50,773 nucleotides of DNA from Bacteroidaceae bacterium (GCA_016280445.1 JAEEGS010000073.1:1-50773); one strand, 5' to 3'. Counted from the stretch's first letter, positions 1 to 7,546 are shown. Notes: generated by a model not told the origin, from the letters alone. A program made the numbers and translations.

Positions 1-90
1 CACAGAAAGAAGAGAGAGATTAGGAATATCAGATGGCCAAATGATAGATATGTGATTCAAAAACGAATGTTTAACTAACGACCCGAACGG

Positions 91-127
91 TCTTCCTCCC
101 TAAACAGGGAGGGCTGGGGAGGGTCTT
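91..127 (-). repeat. Palindromic intergenic repeat, copy 1
   Basis: A G/C-rich inverted repeat with core CCTCCCTAAACAGGGAGG (7-bp arms around a 4-nt loop) lies just upstream of the HU-like gene. Its reverse complement matches the segment at 3629-3662 inside the epimerase gene at about 30 of 34 positions, so the two belong to one dispersed family. The rest of the first 149 nt holds only a partial CACAGAAA word at the left edge, which belongs to another repeat family in this window. Confidence 0.75.
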
Positions 128-149
128 AAAAAGAAAGGAGAAACGAATT

Positions 150-578
150 ATGGGAATTATGATTCGCAAGGCGAAGACTCGTTTGACTTATCGCGAGGGG
201 AAGCCAGAGGTGTACAAGTTGCGTCAGTTGACCTATCCGCAGGTGACTTACGAGCAGTTGTGCGGAATGGTTCAGATCGTGGGCGTGAACAGGGCGCAGA
301 CGAAGGCGGTGATTGACGCGCTGCTGACGGCACTGGTGCACTACATGGAAATCGGTCACGGTGTGAGCCTGGGTACGTTCGGCTCGTTCAAGCCCACGTT
401 CAACTCGAAGACGGCGCACACGCTGGAGGAGACCACGCTGGACACGGTGAAGGTGAAGAAGATTCAGTTCTATCCCGGAGGCGCGTTCAAGGACATGCTC
501 TCGAAACTCTCGCTGGACGAGAACGAGTCTGTGTCGCTGAAGCCTGAGGAGGGCGATGGAGACGAGGACGGAGATTAA
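150..578 (+). CDS. HU-like DNA-binding protein with acidic tail
   Basis: A 142-residue protein of the HU/IHF-like type that is common in Bacteroidota. Such proteins bind and bend DNA as nucleoid components. A basic N-terminus (IRKAKTRLTYREGK) leads into the HU-type helical and beta-arm core (residues about 35-110, with GVSLGTFGSFKPTF resembling the HU GFGxF region), and the protein ends in an acidic tail, EEGDGDEDGD. The ATG at 150 has AAAGGAG 9 nt upstream; an in-frame ATG at 159 is less well placed. The gene stands alone, between a palindromic repeat and the sugar-kinase promoter. The exact subfamily is uncertain. Confidence 0.75.
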   Translation: MGIMIRKAKTRLTYREGKPEVYKLRQLTYPQVTYEQLCGMVQIVGVNRAQTKAVIDALLTALVHYMEIGHGVSLGTFGSFKPTFNSKTAHTLEETTLDTVKVKKIQFYPGGAFKDMLSKLSLDENESVSLKPEEGDGDEDGD

Positions 579-701
579 TTGCTCATTGACAATTGGCTCC
601 GCCGAGTTGAAAATTGAAAATTGAGGAGGGGTGAAAGTGGGGAGCGCTTTCACTCCTCTGTGTTGATTTGGGTGGGGGAGAGTGAGAAAAAAGGGGAAGT
701 T

Positions 702-734
702 TTTGGAGGATGAGGGGAAAAAGTGTTACCTTTG
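702..734 (+). promoter_or_regulatory. Bacteroidota promoter of the GHMP kinase gene
   Basis: TTTG at 702-705, a 21-nt spacer, then TACCTTTG at 727-734 match the phylum's -33/-7 promoter. The predicted transcription start is near 740. An upstream in-frame ATG at 710 therefore cannot be the translation start. Confidence 0.7.
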
Positions 735-760
735 TAGCCTCATCAGATATGGAGGACAGT

Positions 761-1900
761 ATGGATTATCAGTATCATATTTTTTCGCCTTACAGGGTGT
801 GTCCGCTGGGGGCGCATGTTGATCACCAGCATGGACTGGTGACGGGTTTCGCGATTAACAAGGGTGTGGACCTCTGGTTCAATGTGTGCGAGGACGGTCA
901 TGTGCATCTGTCGTCGCGCTCGTTCGAGGGCGAGGTGAATTTCGATGTGACGGCTCCTTCGCAGGTGAAGGAACACCATTGGGGTGACTATGCCCGTGGC
1001 GCGAAGTATGCGCTGAGGAAGAGGTTCGCCTTGCAGCGGGGCATCGAGGGAGTGATTCAGGGCAGTCTTCCGGTCGGGGGATTGTCGTCGAGTGCGGCGG
1101 TGCTGATTGCCTACGTGATGGCTTTTGCCAAGGCGAACGATATCACGTTGCAGCCTTTCGAGGTGGTGAAGATTGCTTCGGAGGCGGAGCGGGAGTATAT
1201 CGGGCTGAACAATGGCTTGCTGGACCAGGCGTGTATCGCCTTGGGCAAGAAGGACGGGTTGCTGTTCCTGGATTGCGACAGCAATGAGTATCGCGTCATC
1301 AAGAAGAACCCCGAGATGCCTGAGTTCACATTGGGCATCTTCTTCTCGGGATTGACGCGCTCGCTGGTGAACAGCGATTATAACCTGCGTGTGTACGAGT
1401 GCAAGACGGCGGCGTGGAACATGCTGGCCTATACGGATCAGCCGCTGAAGACGTTTGATAAGACCTTCTTGCGGGATATTCCGAAGGTGACTTTCGAGAA
1501 GACGAAGATTGCAATGCCCGCCCGATTTGCCCGTAGAGCAGAGCATTTCTACTCGGAGTATCGTCGTGTGCGTCAGGGCGTGACAGCCTGGGAGACGGGC
1601 AACCTGAAGTTGTTCGGCAAGTTGAGTTTCGACTCGTGCGAGTCGAGCATCCACAACTATGAGTGTGGCAGCCCCGAGTTGATTGCCATATATGAGATTA
1701 TGCGCACCTTGCCCGGCATCTGGGGAGGACGCTTCAGCGGTGCCGGCTTCAAGGGTGCCTGCATCGCCATCGTGGATCCTGCCTATCAGGAACAGATAGA
1801 GAAGGAATTGACGGCACGCTACCTCGAGCAGTTCCCAGAGTATGAAAAGACCTTTAAGTGTTATTTCGTGAAACCGGATGACGGAGCCCGCTTTGTATGA
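761..1900 (+). CDS. GHMP sugar kinase, probable galacturonokinase
   Basis: A 379-residue GHMP kinase of the galactokinase fold, predicted to phosphorylate a sugar at C1. Visible motifs are RVCPLGAHVDHQHG (residues 12-25, the galactokinase signature), LPVGGLSSSAAV (103-114, nucleotide loop), GLLDQ (about 152-156, catalytic Asp) and GGRFSGAGFKG near the C-terminus. The signature reads GAHVDH where galactokinases read GEHTDY. From memory, Ala replacing the sugar-contacting Glu marks plant galacturonokinase, so D-galacturonate is the favoured substrate; this is inferred. I chose ATG 761 because GGAGGA ends 4 nt upstream and the promoter at 702-734 excludes ATG 710; ATG 749 is possible. A nucleotidyltransferase and a uronate epimerase follow, giving a full salvage route to UDP-uronate. 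Confidence 0.8.
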   Translation: MDYQYHIFSPYRVCPLGAHVDHQHGLVTGFAINKGVDLWFNVCEDGHVHLSSRSFEGEVNFDVTAPSQVKEHHWGDYARGAKYALRKRFALQRGIEGVIQGSLPVGGLSSSAAVLIAYVMAFAKANDITLQPFEVVKIASEAEREYIGLNNGLLDQACIALGKKDGLLFLDCDSNEYRVIKKNPEMPEFTLGIFFSGLTRSLVNSDYNLRVYECKTAAWNMLAYTDQPLKTFDKTFLRDIPKVTFEKTKIAMPARFARRAEHFYSEYRRVRQGVTAWETGNLKLFGKLSFDSCESSIHNYECGSPELIAIYEIMRTLPGIWGGRFSGAGFKGACIAIVDPAYQEQIEKELTARYLEQFPEYEKTFKCYFVKPDDGARFV

Positions 1901-1909
1901 CCAGACCCA

Positions 1910-1956
1910 CACAGAGAAAAATAGGTCACACAGAAATCACAGAAAACACAGAAAAA
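1910..1956 (+). repeat. CACAGAAA short tandem array, left flank of GxxExxY gene
   Basis: The word CACAGAAA starts at 1929, 1938 and 1947, an exact 9-nt period, with a degenerate copy at 1910. It sits directly upstream of the GxxExxY start codon. The same word in reverse complement lies downstream of that gene (2382-2432), and the word also forms the arms of the hairpin elements at 4574, 8095 and 8529. Confidence 0.75.
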
Positions 1957-1968
1957 GCAAGATGTGTC

Positions 1969-2340
1969 ATGACTGATAATGAATTGACATATGAGGTGAG
2001 AGGCGCAATCTATGATGTGTATAAGACGTTGGGGCCAGGATTGTTGGAATCTGTATATGAGGAGGCTCTGAGTTTTGAGTTGCAAAAGAGGGGATTTCGT
2101 GTTGAAAGACAGGTGGAAGTGCCAATCATGTATCAAGGGAATAGATTGAAAACCCTCTTGCGTTTGGACATGTTGGTCGAGAATCAGATCATCGTGGAAC
2201 TGAAATCTGTGGAGGAGTTGCAGAAAGTGCATTATAAACAACTGTTGACGTATTTGAGGCTGATGGATAAGCAGGTGGGTTTACTTGTGAACTTTAATTG
2301 TGATAATATATTGTCAAACATCAAAAGAGTGATTAATTAG
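1969..2340 (+). CDS. GxxExxY family protein (PDDEXK-like)
   Basis: A 123-residue member of the GxxExxY family, named for the motif seen here as GPGLLESVYEEAL. It has a nuclease-like core with RLDMLV followed by VELKS, which gives the D...ExK pattern of PDDEXK enzymes. The biological role of the family is not established. The start ATG at 1969 begins MTDNELTYEVRGAIYDVYK, the usual family N-terminus. Upstream in-frame codons back to 1897 only translate the CACAGAAA array and are left out. The gene lies between inverted arrays of that repeat and interrupts an otherwise coherent sugar-nucleotide set, so it looks like an insertion. Confidence 0.8.
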   Translation: MTDNELTYEVRGAIYDVYKTLGPGLLESVYEEALSFELQKRGFRVERQVEVPIMYQGNRLKTLLRLDMLVENQIIVELKSVEELQKVHYKQLLTYLRLMDKQVGLLVNFNCDNILSNIKRVIN

Positions 2341-2379
2341 GAAGTGCACAGGATGCCAGAAGAAAAACTGCAGGTGGAC

Positions 2380-2447
2380 TATTTCTGTGTTTTGACTCCG
2401 TCGAGCTAAAGGTTCTGTGCTTTCTGTGTGAAATAAATTACATTTTC
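2380..2447 (+). repeat. TTTCTGTG array, right flank of GxxExxY gene
   Basis: The inverse of the left-hand array: TTTCTGTG words surround a 26-nt unit at 2394-2419 that begins GACTCCGTCGAGCTAAAGG. The same unit recurs at 8095-8120, 8541-8566 and 8571-8596. The array ends within about 10 nt of the next start codon, so it forms the leader of the nucleotidyltransferase gene. Confidence 0.75.
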
Positions 2448-2455
2448 TGAGAGAA

Positions 2456-3187
2456 ATGAAAAATATAGTGATTGCGGCAGGATATGCCACGAGGTTGGGA
2501 GAGTTGACCAAGAACTTTCCGAAGCCATTGCTGAAGATTGGGGAGAGCACCATCTTGGGCAGAATGTTGGATGACATTGACAGGATTGCGGAGATTGATG
2601 AGCATATCATCATCACGAATCATAAGTTTGCTCCGATTTTTGAGGAGTGGAAGGCGGAGCAGCGGTACACCAAGCCGGTGACCATCGTGGATGATGGGAC
2701 GGAGACGAACGAGACGCGTCTGGGTGCCGTGTGTGATTTGCTGTTCGCCATGGAGAAACTGCGTATCGACGACGATATGCTGGTGGTGGCTGCGGATAAT
2801 TTGTTGTTCTTCTCCTTCCAGGAGTTCGTGGACTTTGCCAAGGTGAAGGGTACGTCATGTATCATGTGCCATGAACAGAAGGAGATGGAGAAGTTGCAGC
2901 GCACGGGAGTGGTGGAACTGGATGCCAACATGAGGGTGCTGGGCATGGAAGAGAAACCGCAAGTGCCGAAGTCTCATTGGGCTGTCCCTCCTTTCTACAT
3001 CTATCTGAAGAGCGACCTCGACCTGGTGCGCCATTCGGTGGAGAACGGATGTGGCAAGGATGCTCCAGGCAATCTGGCGCATTACATGGTGGAACATACG
3101 ACGATGCATGCCTGGCAGATGTCGGCCGGAAGGTTCGATATCGGCAGTTTGGATACGTATCAGGAGGCGGTGAGGAAGTTTGGTTAA
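2456..3187 (+). CDS. Sugar-1-phosphate nucleotidyltransferase
   Basis: A 243-residue NTP-transferase that joins a sugar-1-phosphate to a nucleotide. The N-terminal signature AAGYATRLGELTKNFPKPLL (residues 7-26) is the variant GxxxRL...PKPL loop. VVAADNLLFF (about 102-111) carries the metal-binding Asp, and EEKP appears further on (residues about 165-168). The length is that of a catalytic domain without a C-terminal beta-helix. It follows the GHMP kinase and precedes the uronate epimerase, so the likely substrate is the kinase product, perhaps galacturonate-1-phosphate giving UDP-galacturonate. The nucleotide is not evident from the sequence. The GxxExxY insertion separates it from the kinase. 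Confidence 0.8.
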   Translation: MKNIVIAAGYATRLGELTKNFPKPLLKIGESTILGRMLDDIDRIAEIDEHIIITNHKFAPIFEEWKAEQRYTKPVTIVDDGTETNETRLGAVCDLLFAMEKLRIDDDMLVVAADNLLFFSFQEFVDFAKVKGTSCIMCHEQKEMEKLQRTGVVELDANMRVLGMEEKPQVPKSHWAVPPFYIYLKSDLDLVRHSVENGCGKDAPGNLAHYMVEHTTMHAWQMSAGRFDIGSLDTYQEAVRKFG

Positions 3188-3213
3188 TTGAAAATTGAAA
3201 GGGTACAATTGCT

Positions 3214-3416
3214 CATTTTAACACGAATTACACGAATTTACACAAAACTATGCAGCGAGCATTGATTACACAAAGCACCTTCTGTGCTACAAATTTCACT
3301 AATGCCGTCCGGATGGTTCGTGAAATTTGTAGCCGTCCACGGCTTCGTGGAATAATTATCCTGTCCGCATGGCAAAATTTGTCTAATTCGTGAAATTCGT
3401 GTTGAAATAAACGCCC
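3214..3416 (+). repeat. About 200-bp structured repeat, copy 1
   Basis: A non-coding element of about 203 nt. Its ends are imperfect inverted repeats, AACACGAATTACACGAATTT at 3220-3239 and the reverse complement of a near match ending at 3403. The interior contains a 10-bp stem CAAATTTCAC/GTGAAATTTG (3290-3299 and 3320-3329). A second copy lies at 8711-8912 in the opposite orientation. By hand alignment the two differ at only about ten positions. No open reading frame of note is present. Confidence 0.85.
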
Positions 3417-3460
3417 GAATCTTTAAAGAGAAAGAATTTGAAATTTGAAAAATAGAGCAT

Positions 3461-4561
3461 ATGCAGAAGATTGATTTGAACAAGAAGACGATTCTTGTGA
3501 CGGGTTCGGCGGGATTCATCGGTTCGAACCTCGTGAAGAGATTATTCAAGGATGTGAAAGGTGCCACGATTGTGGGCATCGACAATATGAATGACTACTA
3601 TGACGTGAGTCTGAAGGAGTATAGGTTGAAGACCCTCCTAAATCCTCCCTGTTTAGGGAGGACTTCAGATACTTCCCCTCAACAGGGGGAGACAGAGAGG
3701 GGCTGTGATTTTCACTTTGTGAGGGGCGACATTGCCGACAAGGCGACCATTGATGCCCTCTTTGAGCAGTATCAGCCTCAAGTGGTGGTGAATCTTGCGG
3801 CTCAGGCGGGTGTGCGTTATTCCATCACCAATCCTGAGGCCTATATCCAGTCGAACCTGATTGGCTTTTACAATATCTTGGAGGCTTGTCGTCACCATCC
3901 TGTGGAGCATCTGGTGTATGCCAGTTCGTCGAGCGTGTATGGCTCCAACAAGAAAGTGCCTTATTCCACAGACGATAAGGTGGACAATCCTGTTTCGCTG
4001 TATGCTGCCACGAAGAAGAGCAACGAGTTGATGGCACATGCCTACAGCAAGTTGTACAACATCCCCTCCACGGGATTGCGTTTCTTCACGGTGTATGGTC
4101 CTGCCGGCCGTCCCGACATGGCTTATTTCGGCTTCACCAACAAACTGGTGAAGGGTGAGACCATCCAGATTTTCAACTACGGAAATTGCATGCGTGACTT
4201 CACGTATGTGGATGACATCGTGGAGGGTGTGGTGCGCATCATGCAGGGAGCGCCCGAAAAGAAACAAGGTGAGGACGGCCTTCCGCTGCCTCCGTATGCG
4301 GTGTATAATATCGGCAACAACAGTCCCGAGAATCTGCTGAACTTTGTGGATATCCTGCAACAGGAACTCATCCGTGCCAAGGTGCTGCCCGAAGATTACG
4401 ACTTCGATGCCCACAAGCAACTCGTGCCTATGCAGCCAGGCGATGTGCCGACCACCTATGCCGACACGTCTGCCCTCGAACGTGACTATGGCTTCAAACC
4501 CTCCACTTCGTTGCGCGATGGGTTAAGAGCCTTTGCGGAATGGTACGCGAAATTTTATTAA
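3461..4561 (+). CDS. UDP-glucuronate 4-epimerase-like SDR protein
   Basis: A 366-residue extended short-chain dehydrogenase that interconverts UDP-glucuronate and UDP-galacturonate in its best-matching family. Visible motifs are VTGSAGFIGSNLV (residues 13-25, NAD binding), DNMNDYYDVSLKEYRL (41-56, typical of uronate epimerases), YASSSSVYG, SLYAATKKSNE (catalytic YxxxK) and YGPAGRPDMA. Residues about 61-82 are foreign to the family and are encoded by a palindromic repeat (3629-3705) inserted in frame between RLKTLL and DFHFVRGDIAD. The reading frame stays open, but activity may be altered. It closes the kinase-transferase-epimerase set. Confidence 0.85.
   Translation: MQKIDLNKKTILVTGSAGFIGSNLVKRLFKDVKGATIVGIDNMNDYYDVSLKEYRLKTLLNPPCLGRTSDTSPQQGETERGCDFHFVRGDIADKATIDALFEQYQPQVVVNLAAQAGVRYSITNPEAYIQSNLIGFYNILEACRHHPVEHLVYASSSSVYGSNKKVPYSTDDKVDNPVSLYAATKKSNELMAHAYSKLYNIPSTGLRFFTVYGPAGRPDMAYFGFTNKLVKGETIQIFNYGNCMRDFTYVDDIVEGVVRIMQGAPEKKQGEDGLPLPPYAVYNIGNNSPENLLNFVDILQQELIRAKVLPEDYDFDAHKQLVPMQPGDVPTTYADTSALERDYGFKPSTSLRDGLRAFAEWYAKFY
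3629..3705 (+). repeat. Palindromic repeat inside the epimerase gene
   Basis: Two adjacent hairpins, CCTCCCTGTTTAGGGAGG (3644-3661) and CCCCTCAACAGGGG (about 3675-3688), lie inside the coding region and are read in frame. The first part matches the intergenic copy at 91-127 on the other strand. The segment length keeps the frame open. Confidence 0.75.
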
Positions 4562-4573
4562 ATTGACAATTAA

Positions 4574-4692
4574 TTTCTGTGTTTTCTGTGTTTTCTGTGT
4601 GAAATAATATTCTTTCTGCGAGAGCCCGCATGGCTCTCTTTTATCTCACACAGAAAACACAGAAATCACAGAAATTACGAAAACACAGAAAT
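4574..4692 (+). repeat. Hairpin repeat element A
   Basis: TTCTGTG words on the left and CACAGAA words on the right form arms around a central hairpin GAGAGCC-CGCAT-GGCTCTC (4620-4638). The organisation is nearly the same as in the copies at 8095-8210 and 8529-8676, and all three point the same way. This copy marks the left edge of the AT-rich island. Confidence 0.85.
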
Positions 4693-4905
4693 TTTCAATT
4701 TCTATCTCTATCTCTTTTTTCTGTGCTATTCTTAAAGCATTTGGCGATTATTATAAAAAAGGAGAGATATCAGGAAAGCCCTATGGCACTTTTGCTGGTA
4801 AAGAACTTCAACCGACAAATTAATGTCTCTCATTTATTGGCTTCATTTTTCATTATTAAAGTGCGTGGAAAAAGTGATTGTACGACTATTTAAGAAGATA
4901 CGAAA
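4693..4905. other. AT-rich spacer upstream of the TIR operon
   Basis: No convincing gene. One open stretch (4725-4823) ends with the peptide GKPYGTFAGKELQPTN before a stop. It could be a gene remnant but is too short to assign. I see no clear TAnnTTTG promoter in front of the operon that starts at 4906. Confidence 0.4.
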
Positions 4906-5802
4906 ATGGTAGAACTATTAAATTTGCAACAGCAATGTTTGAATTTGATTCAAAATCATACTGAGTGTGGTCAAAACTGCACTCTAAACCATTATTGTAC
5001 TTCAGTCGGGTGTACAACAGGAGATTGTAGCAGATGTCTTAACCAAATACAATATGGGCAGCCAAACTTTACATATAGCTGTACAAAAATAACATACCAA
5101 TATGTACTACGTTTTTTAAATCGTTTTGCATCTGAAATATGTTATGCAATGTGCCTTTACAATTTTAAGGATGTTAGGCGAATAAATGTTGTGTCTTTGG
5201 GATGTGGTCCTGGGTCAGAAGTTTATGGAATTGTTAAAGCTCTAAAAAATCGAAATATAGATGTCCCTGTATATTATGAAGGTCATGATATGTTGGACAT
5301 ATGGGAACCTGTACAAAAACTATGCAAGGATAGCTTTTTGAGCACACAGCATATTATCAATTTCCATACAACGAACCTGTTTGCTGATTTTGTGGGATTT
5401 GATAATAATATTATCAATCTATTAATATTGAACTATTTGCTTTCACATGCTGCGAAATTCTACACAAAGCAGGGTAAGAATCAGTTCATAGATGAAATTG
5501 TTGATTTTATACTTCAAAACAATGTAAAAAACATATTATTCAATGATATCAACTATTACGGAACGTTTGCAAATCTTGATTCGGGTGTACAGTTAATGAG
5601 ATTGCTAATTTCAAAAATAAAGTCAAGGAAGATTAAGTGTGATGTTGGCTATGTTTGTTTCCCTTATGATCGCTATAGAGGAAACGAAGGATGGAAATTC
5701 TATCAAAAAAATGATTTGTTGTTTCAAAAACTAAATGGGAATACCTACATGAATAATGTTGGCTATTGTAATTCAAAACAAATATTTGTCCATATACAAT
5801 GA
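4906..5802 (+). CDS. Cys-rich SAM-methyltransferase-like protein
   Basis: A 298-residue protein of unknown function. Residues 11-59 hold eight cysteines (11, 21, 25, 31, 36, 41, 44, 59), including CGQNC and CTTGDCSRC, which suggests a metal or Fe-S site. A Rossmann-type motif I, VSLGCGPGSE (96-105), follows, then YEGHDMLDIW (about 124-133), where the SAM-binding acidic residue would lie. This supports a class I methyltransferase-like fold; substrate and activity are unknown. The gene is far more AT-rich than the flanking sugar genes. It overlaps the DUF1848 gene by 4 nt (ATGA), so the two are translationally coupled, and a TIR gene follows. It is a strong candidate for the sensor or modification part of an undescribed defence operon. 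Confidence 0.6.
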   Translation: MVELLNLQQQCLNLIQNHTECGQNCTLNHYCTSVGCTTGDCSRCLNQIQYGQPNFTYSCTKITYQYVLRFLNRFASEICYAMCLYNFKDVRRINVVSLGCGPGSEVYGIVKALKNRNIDVPVYYEGHDMLDIWEPVQKLCKDSFLSTQHIINFHTTNLFADFVGFDNNIINLLILNYLLSHAAKFYTKQGKNQFIDEIVDFILQNNVKNILFNDINYYGTFANLDSGVQLMRLLISKIKSRKIKCDVGYVCFPYDRYRGNEGWKFYQKNDLLFQKLNGNTYMNNVGYCNSKQIFVHIQ

Positions 5803-6725
5803 TATTATCAGTTTCTCGTCGTACCGATATTCCTGCATTCTATTGGGAATGGTTCCTTAATCGAGTTCAAGCAGGATTTGTGGATGTCCGTAATCCTATG
5901 AACATTCACAGAGTGAGCCGTATAGATATCCGTCCAGAAGTTGTGGATTGTATTGTGTTTTGGACAAAAAATGCAGGGAACATAATTCCACACCTTGACC
6001 AACTAAAGGATTATAAGTATTATTTTCAATATACGATCAATCCTTATAATAAGTTGATAGAAGAAAATGTTCCACTAAAGAAGTATGTTGTTGAAAACTT
6101 CAGATTGCTCTCTGAAATAATTGGTCCTAATAGAGTAATATGGAGATATGATCCCATACTTCTAACTGATATGATTGATGTTGATTATCATCTACGATAT
6201 TTTGAAGAATTAGCAAAACGGTTAAAGGGACACACAAATAGATGTGTCATAAGTTTTGTTGATTTGTACAAAAAGACAGTCTCAAACACAAGAGAACTCA
6301 TGATGAAGGAACCGACAGATATGGAAATGCATTTCCTTGCACATAATCTTTCTTCAATTGCAAAAGATTATGGAATGGAGATTGTTTCTTGTTCAGAAAG
6401 TATTGATCTTGATTTTGATGGGGTTAGACATGGATGCTGTATCGATAGAAACTTAATTGAGGAAATTGTTGGTTATAAGATTGATGTCAAGAAAGACAAG
6501 AACCAGCGTAAAGAATGTGGTTGTGTAGAAAGCGTGGATTTAGGTGCCTACAATACATGTCTTCACGCATGCAAGTATTGTTATGCGAACTTTAACAATA
6601 TGAAGGTACAGACTCTAAGCAAAATGCATAATCCGTTGTCAACATTACTTGTCGGAGATTTAGATAATAATGACATTGTCAGTGAAAGAAAAGTTAGACT
6701 ATTAAAAAGCAACTCATTATTTTGA
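5799..6725 (+). CDS. DUF1848 family protein with C-terminal CX3CX2C
   Basis: A 308-residue protein matching the DUF1848 family, whose function is not established to my knowledge. It starts MILSVSRRTDIPAFY, contains VFWTKN, YTINPY and VIWRYDPILLTD, and ends with CGC (240-242) and CLHACKYC (254-261). The last is a CX3CX2C motif like the radical-SAM Fe-S site, but at the C-terminal end instead of the N-terminal end. A TIM-barrel fold with a permuted cluster site is an inference. It is coupled by 4-nt overlap to the Cys-rich methyltransferase-like gene and abuts the TIR gene. A 47-residue tail follows the last cysteine. Confidence 0.75.
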   Translation: MILSVSRRTDIPAFYWEWFLNRVQAGFVDVRNPMNIHRVSRIDIRPEVVDCIVFWTKNAGNIIPHLDQLKDYKYYFQYTINPYNKLIEENVPLKKYVVENFRLLSEIIGPNRVIWRYDPILLTDMIDVDYHLRYFEELAKRLKGHTNRCVISFVDLYKKTVSNTRELMMKEPTDMEMHFLAHNLSSIAKDYGMEIVSCSESIDLDFDGVRHGCCIDRNLIEEIVGYKIDVKKDKNQRKECGCVESVDLGAYNTCLHACKYCYANFNNMKVQTLSKMHNPLSTLLVGDLDNNDIVSERKVRLLKSNSLF

Positions 6726-6730
6726 ACAAG

Positions 6731-7546
6731 ATGAATATACAAGAACATATAAATAAAGTTGAGGAGTTAGAGAAGAACTACCTTGCGCACAAATACATAC
6801 GCATGGATGAAAATTCGTTGGAGTCAATAAGGACTTTTCAAGAATGGCATAGTGCTGCTTCTGTTCTTTTCTGCGAATTTATCTCTGAGGATGACAAATT
6901 TTTGAAAACTTTTGTTGAGGCAGATATTTCTGGGAATGCATATGTTCTAGCAAGTATATATGATAGTATTCATACAAGTTATAAGATATTGATGTCAAAA
7001 GTTGAGAAAGCTCAGAGGCAAAAGCTTAATGATTCATCAACAGAAAGTCATGGTGATTCCCCTCTTATTTTTATAAGCCATTCTTCCAAAGATAGGGAAA
7101 TTGTAAAGCTCTTTATTGACAATATCCTTAAAAAGGGGCTTGGGCTTACTGATGAGGACATTGCATGCACATCTTTTGAGGCTACGGGTGTTAATCCTGG
7201 CGACAGCATACCAGCCTATATAAAACATAATATCAAAGGCTCCAAAATTTGCCTGGCTATGGTATCCCAGAACTACAAATCAAGCGAAGTGTGTATGAAT
7301 GAAGTAGGAGCTGCTTGGGCTTTAGATAAAGCTCCTCTACAAATTGTACTTCCTAATGCAGACTTCTGTGAACTTGGATGGTTATTAAATACAGACAAAG
7401 CCTCAAAAATAGATGATGTTGATTGTTTGGATTCCCTTGAAGAAAAACTATGTGCTTCAATTGGTGTTCCTGTTCCTACAGCTAAACATTGGAATCCGTG
7501 TACAAGAGATTTTCTGAATTCATTGAAAACTTTAAAAAATGAGTAA
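6731..7546 (+). CDS. TIR-domain protein, probable NAD-cleaving effector
   Basis: A 271-residue protein. Residues 1-105 form a helical N-terminal region of unknown role (EWHSAASVLFCEFI, SGNAYVLASIYDSIHTSYK). Residues about 112-245 are a TIR domain: PLIFISHSSKDREIV at its start, then the SSEVCMNEVGAAW stretch holding the probable catalytic Glu (E191) in the S..C..E pattern of TIR NADases. In bacteria, TIR proteins commonly deplete NAD or make signalling nucleotides during phage infection; that role is inferred here. The start is ATG 6731, while a TTG at 6722 overlaps the DUF1848 stop. It is the third gene of the operon and equally AT-rich. The N-terminal region may receive a signal from the two partners. 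Confidence 0.8.
   Translation: MNIQEHINKVEELEKNYLAHKYIRMDENSLESIRTFQEWHSAASVLFCEFISEDDKFLKTFVEADISGNAYVLASIYDSIHTSYKILMSKVEKAQRQKLNDSSTESHGDSPLIFISHSSKDREIVKLFIDNILKKGLGLTDEDIACTSFEATGVNPGDSIPAYIKHNIKGSKICLAMVSQNYKSSEVCMNEVGAAWALDKAPLQIVLPNADFCELGWLLNTDKASKIDDVDCLDSLEEKLCASIGVPVPTAKHWNPCTRDFLNSLKTLKNE

Noticed and set aside
3238-3585. Open frames reading through the about 200-bp repeat on the minus strand
   Set aside because: They follow the repeat and overlap the epimerase gene antisense; the same frames recur in the second copy, which is non-coding.
4725-4823. Peptide ending GKPYGTFAGKELQPTN, possibly a remnant of a real gene
   Set aside because: Too short to assign to a family, with no start or neighbour to support it; noted only in the spacer entry.
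4630-4893. 87-codon open frame (MALFYLTQKTQ...) downstream of the epimerase
   Set aside because: Its first third translates hairpin element A and the rest has no protein-like pattern; a repeat artefact.
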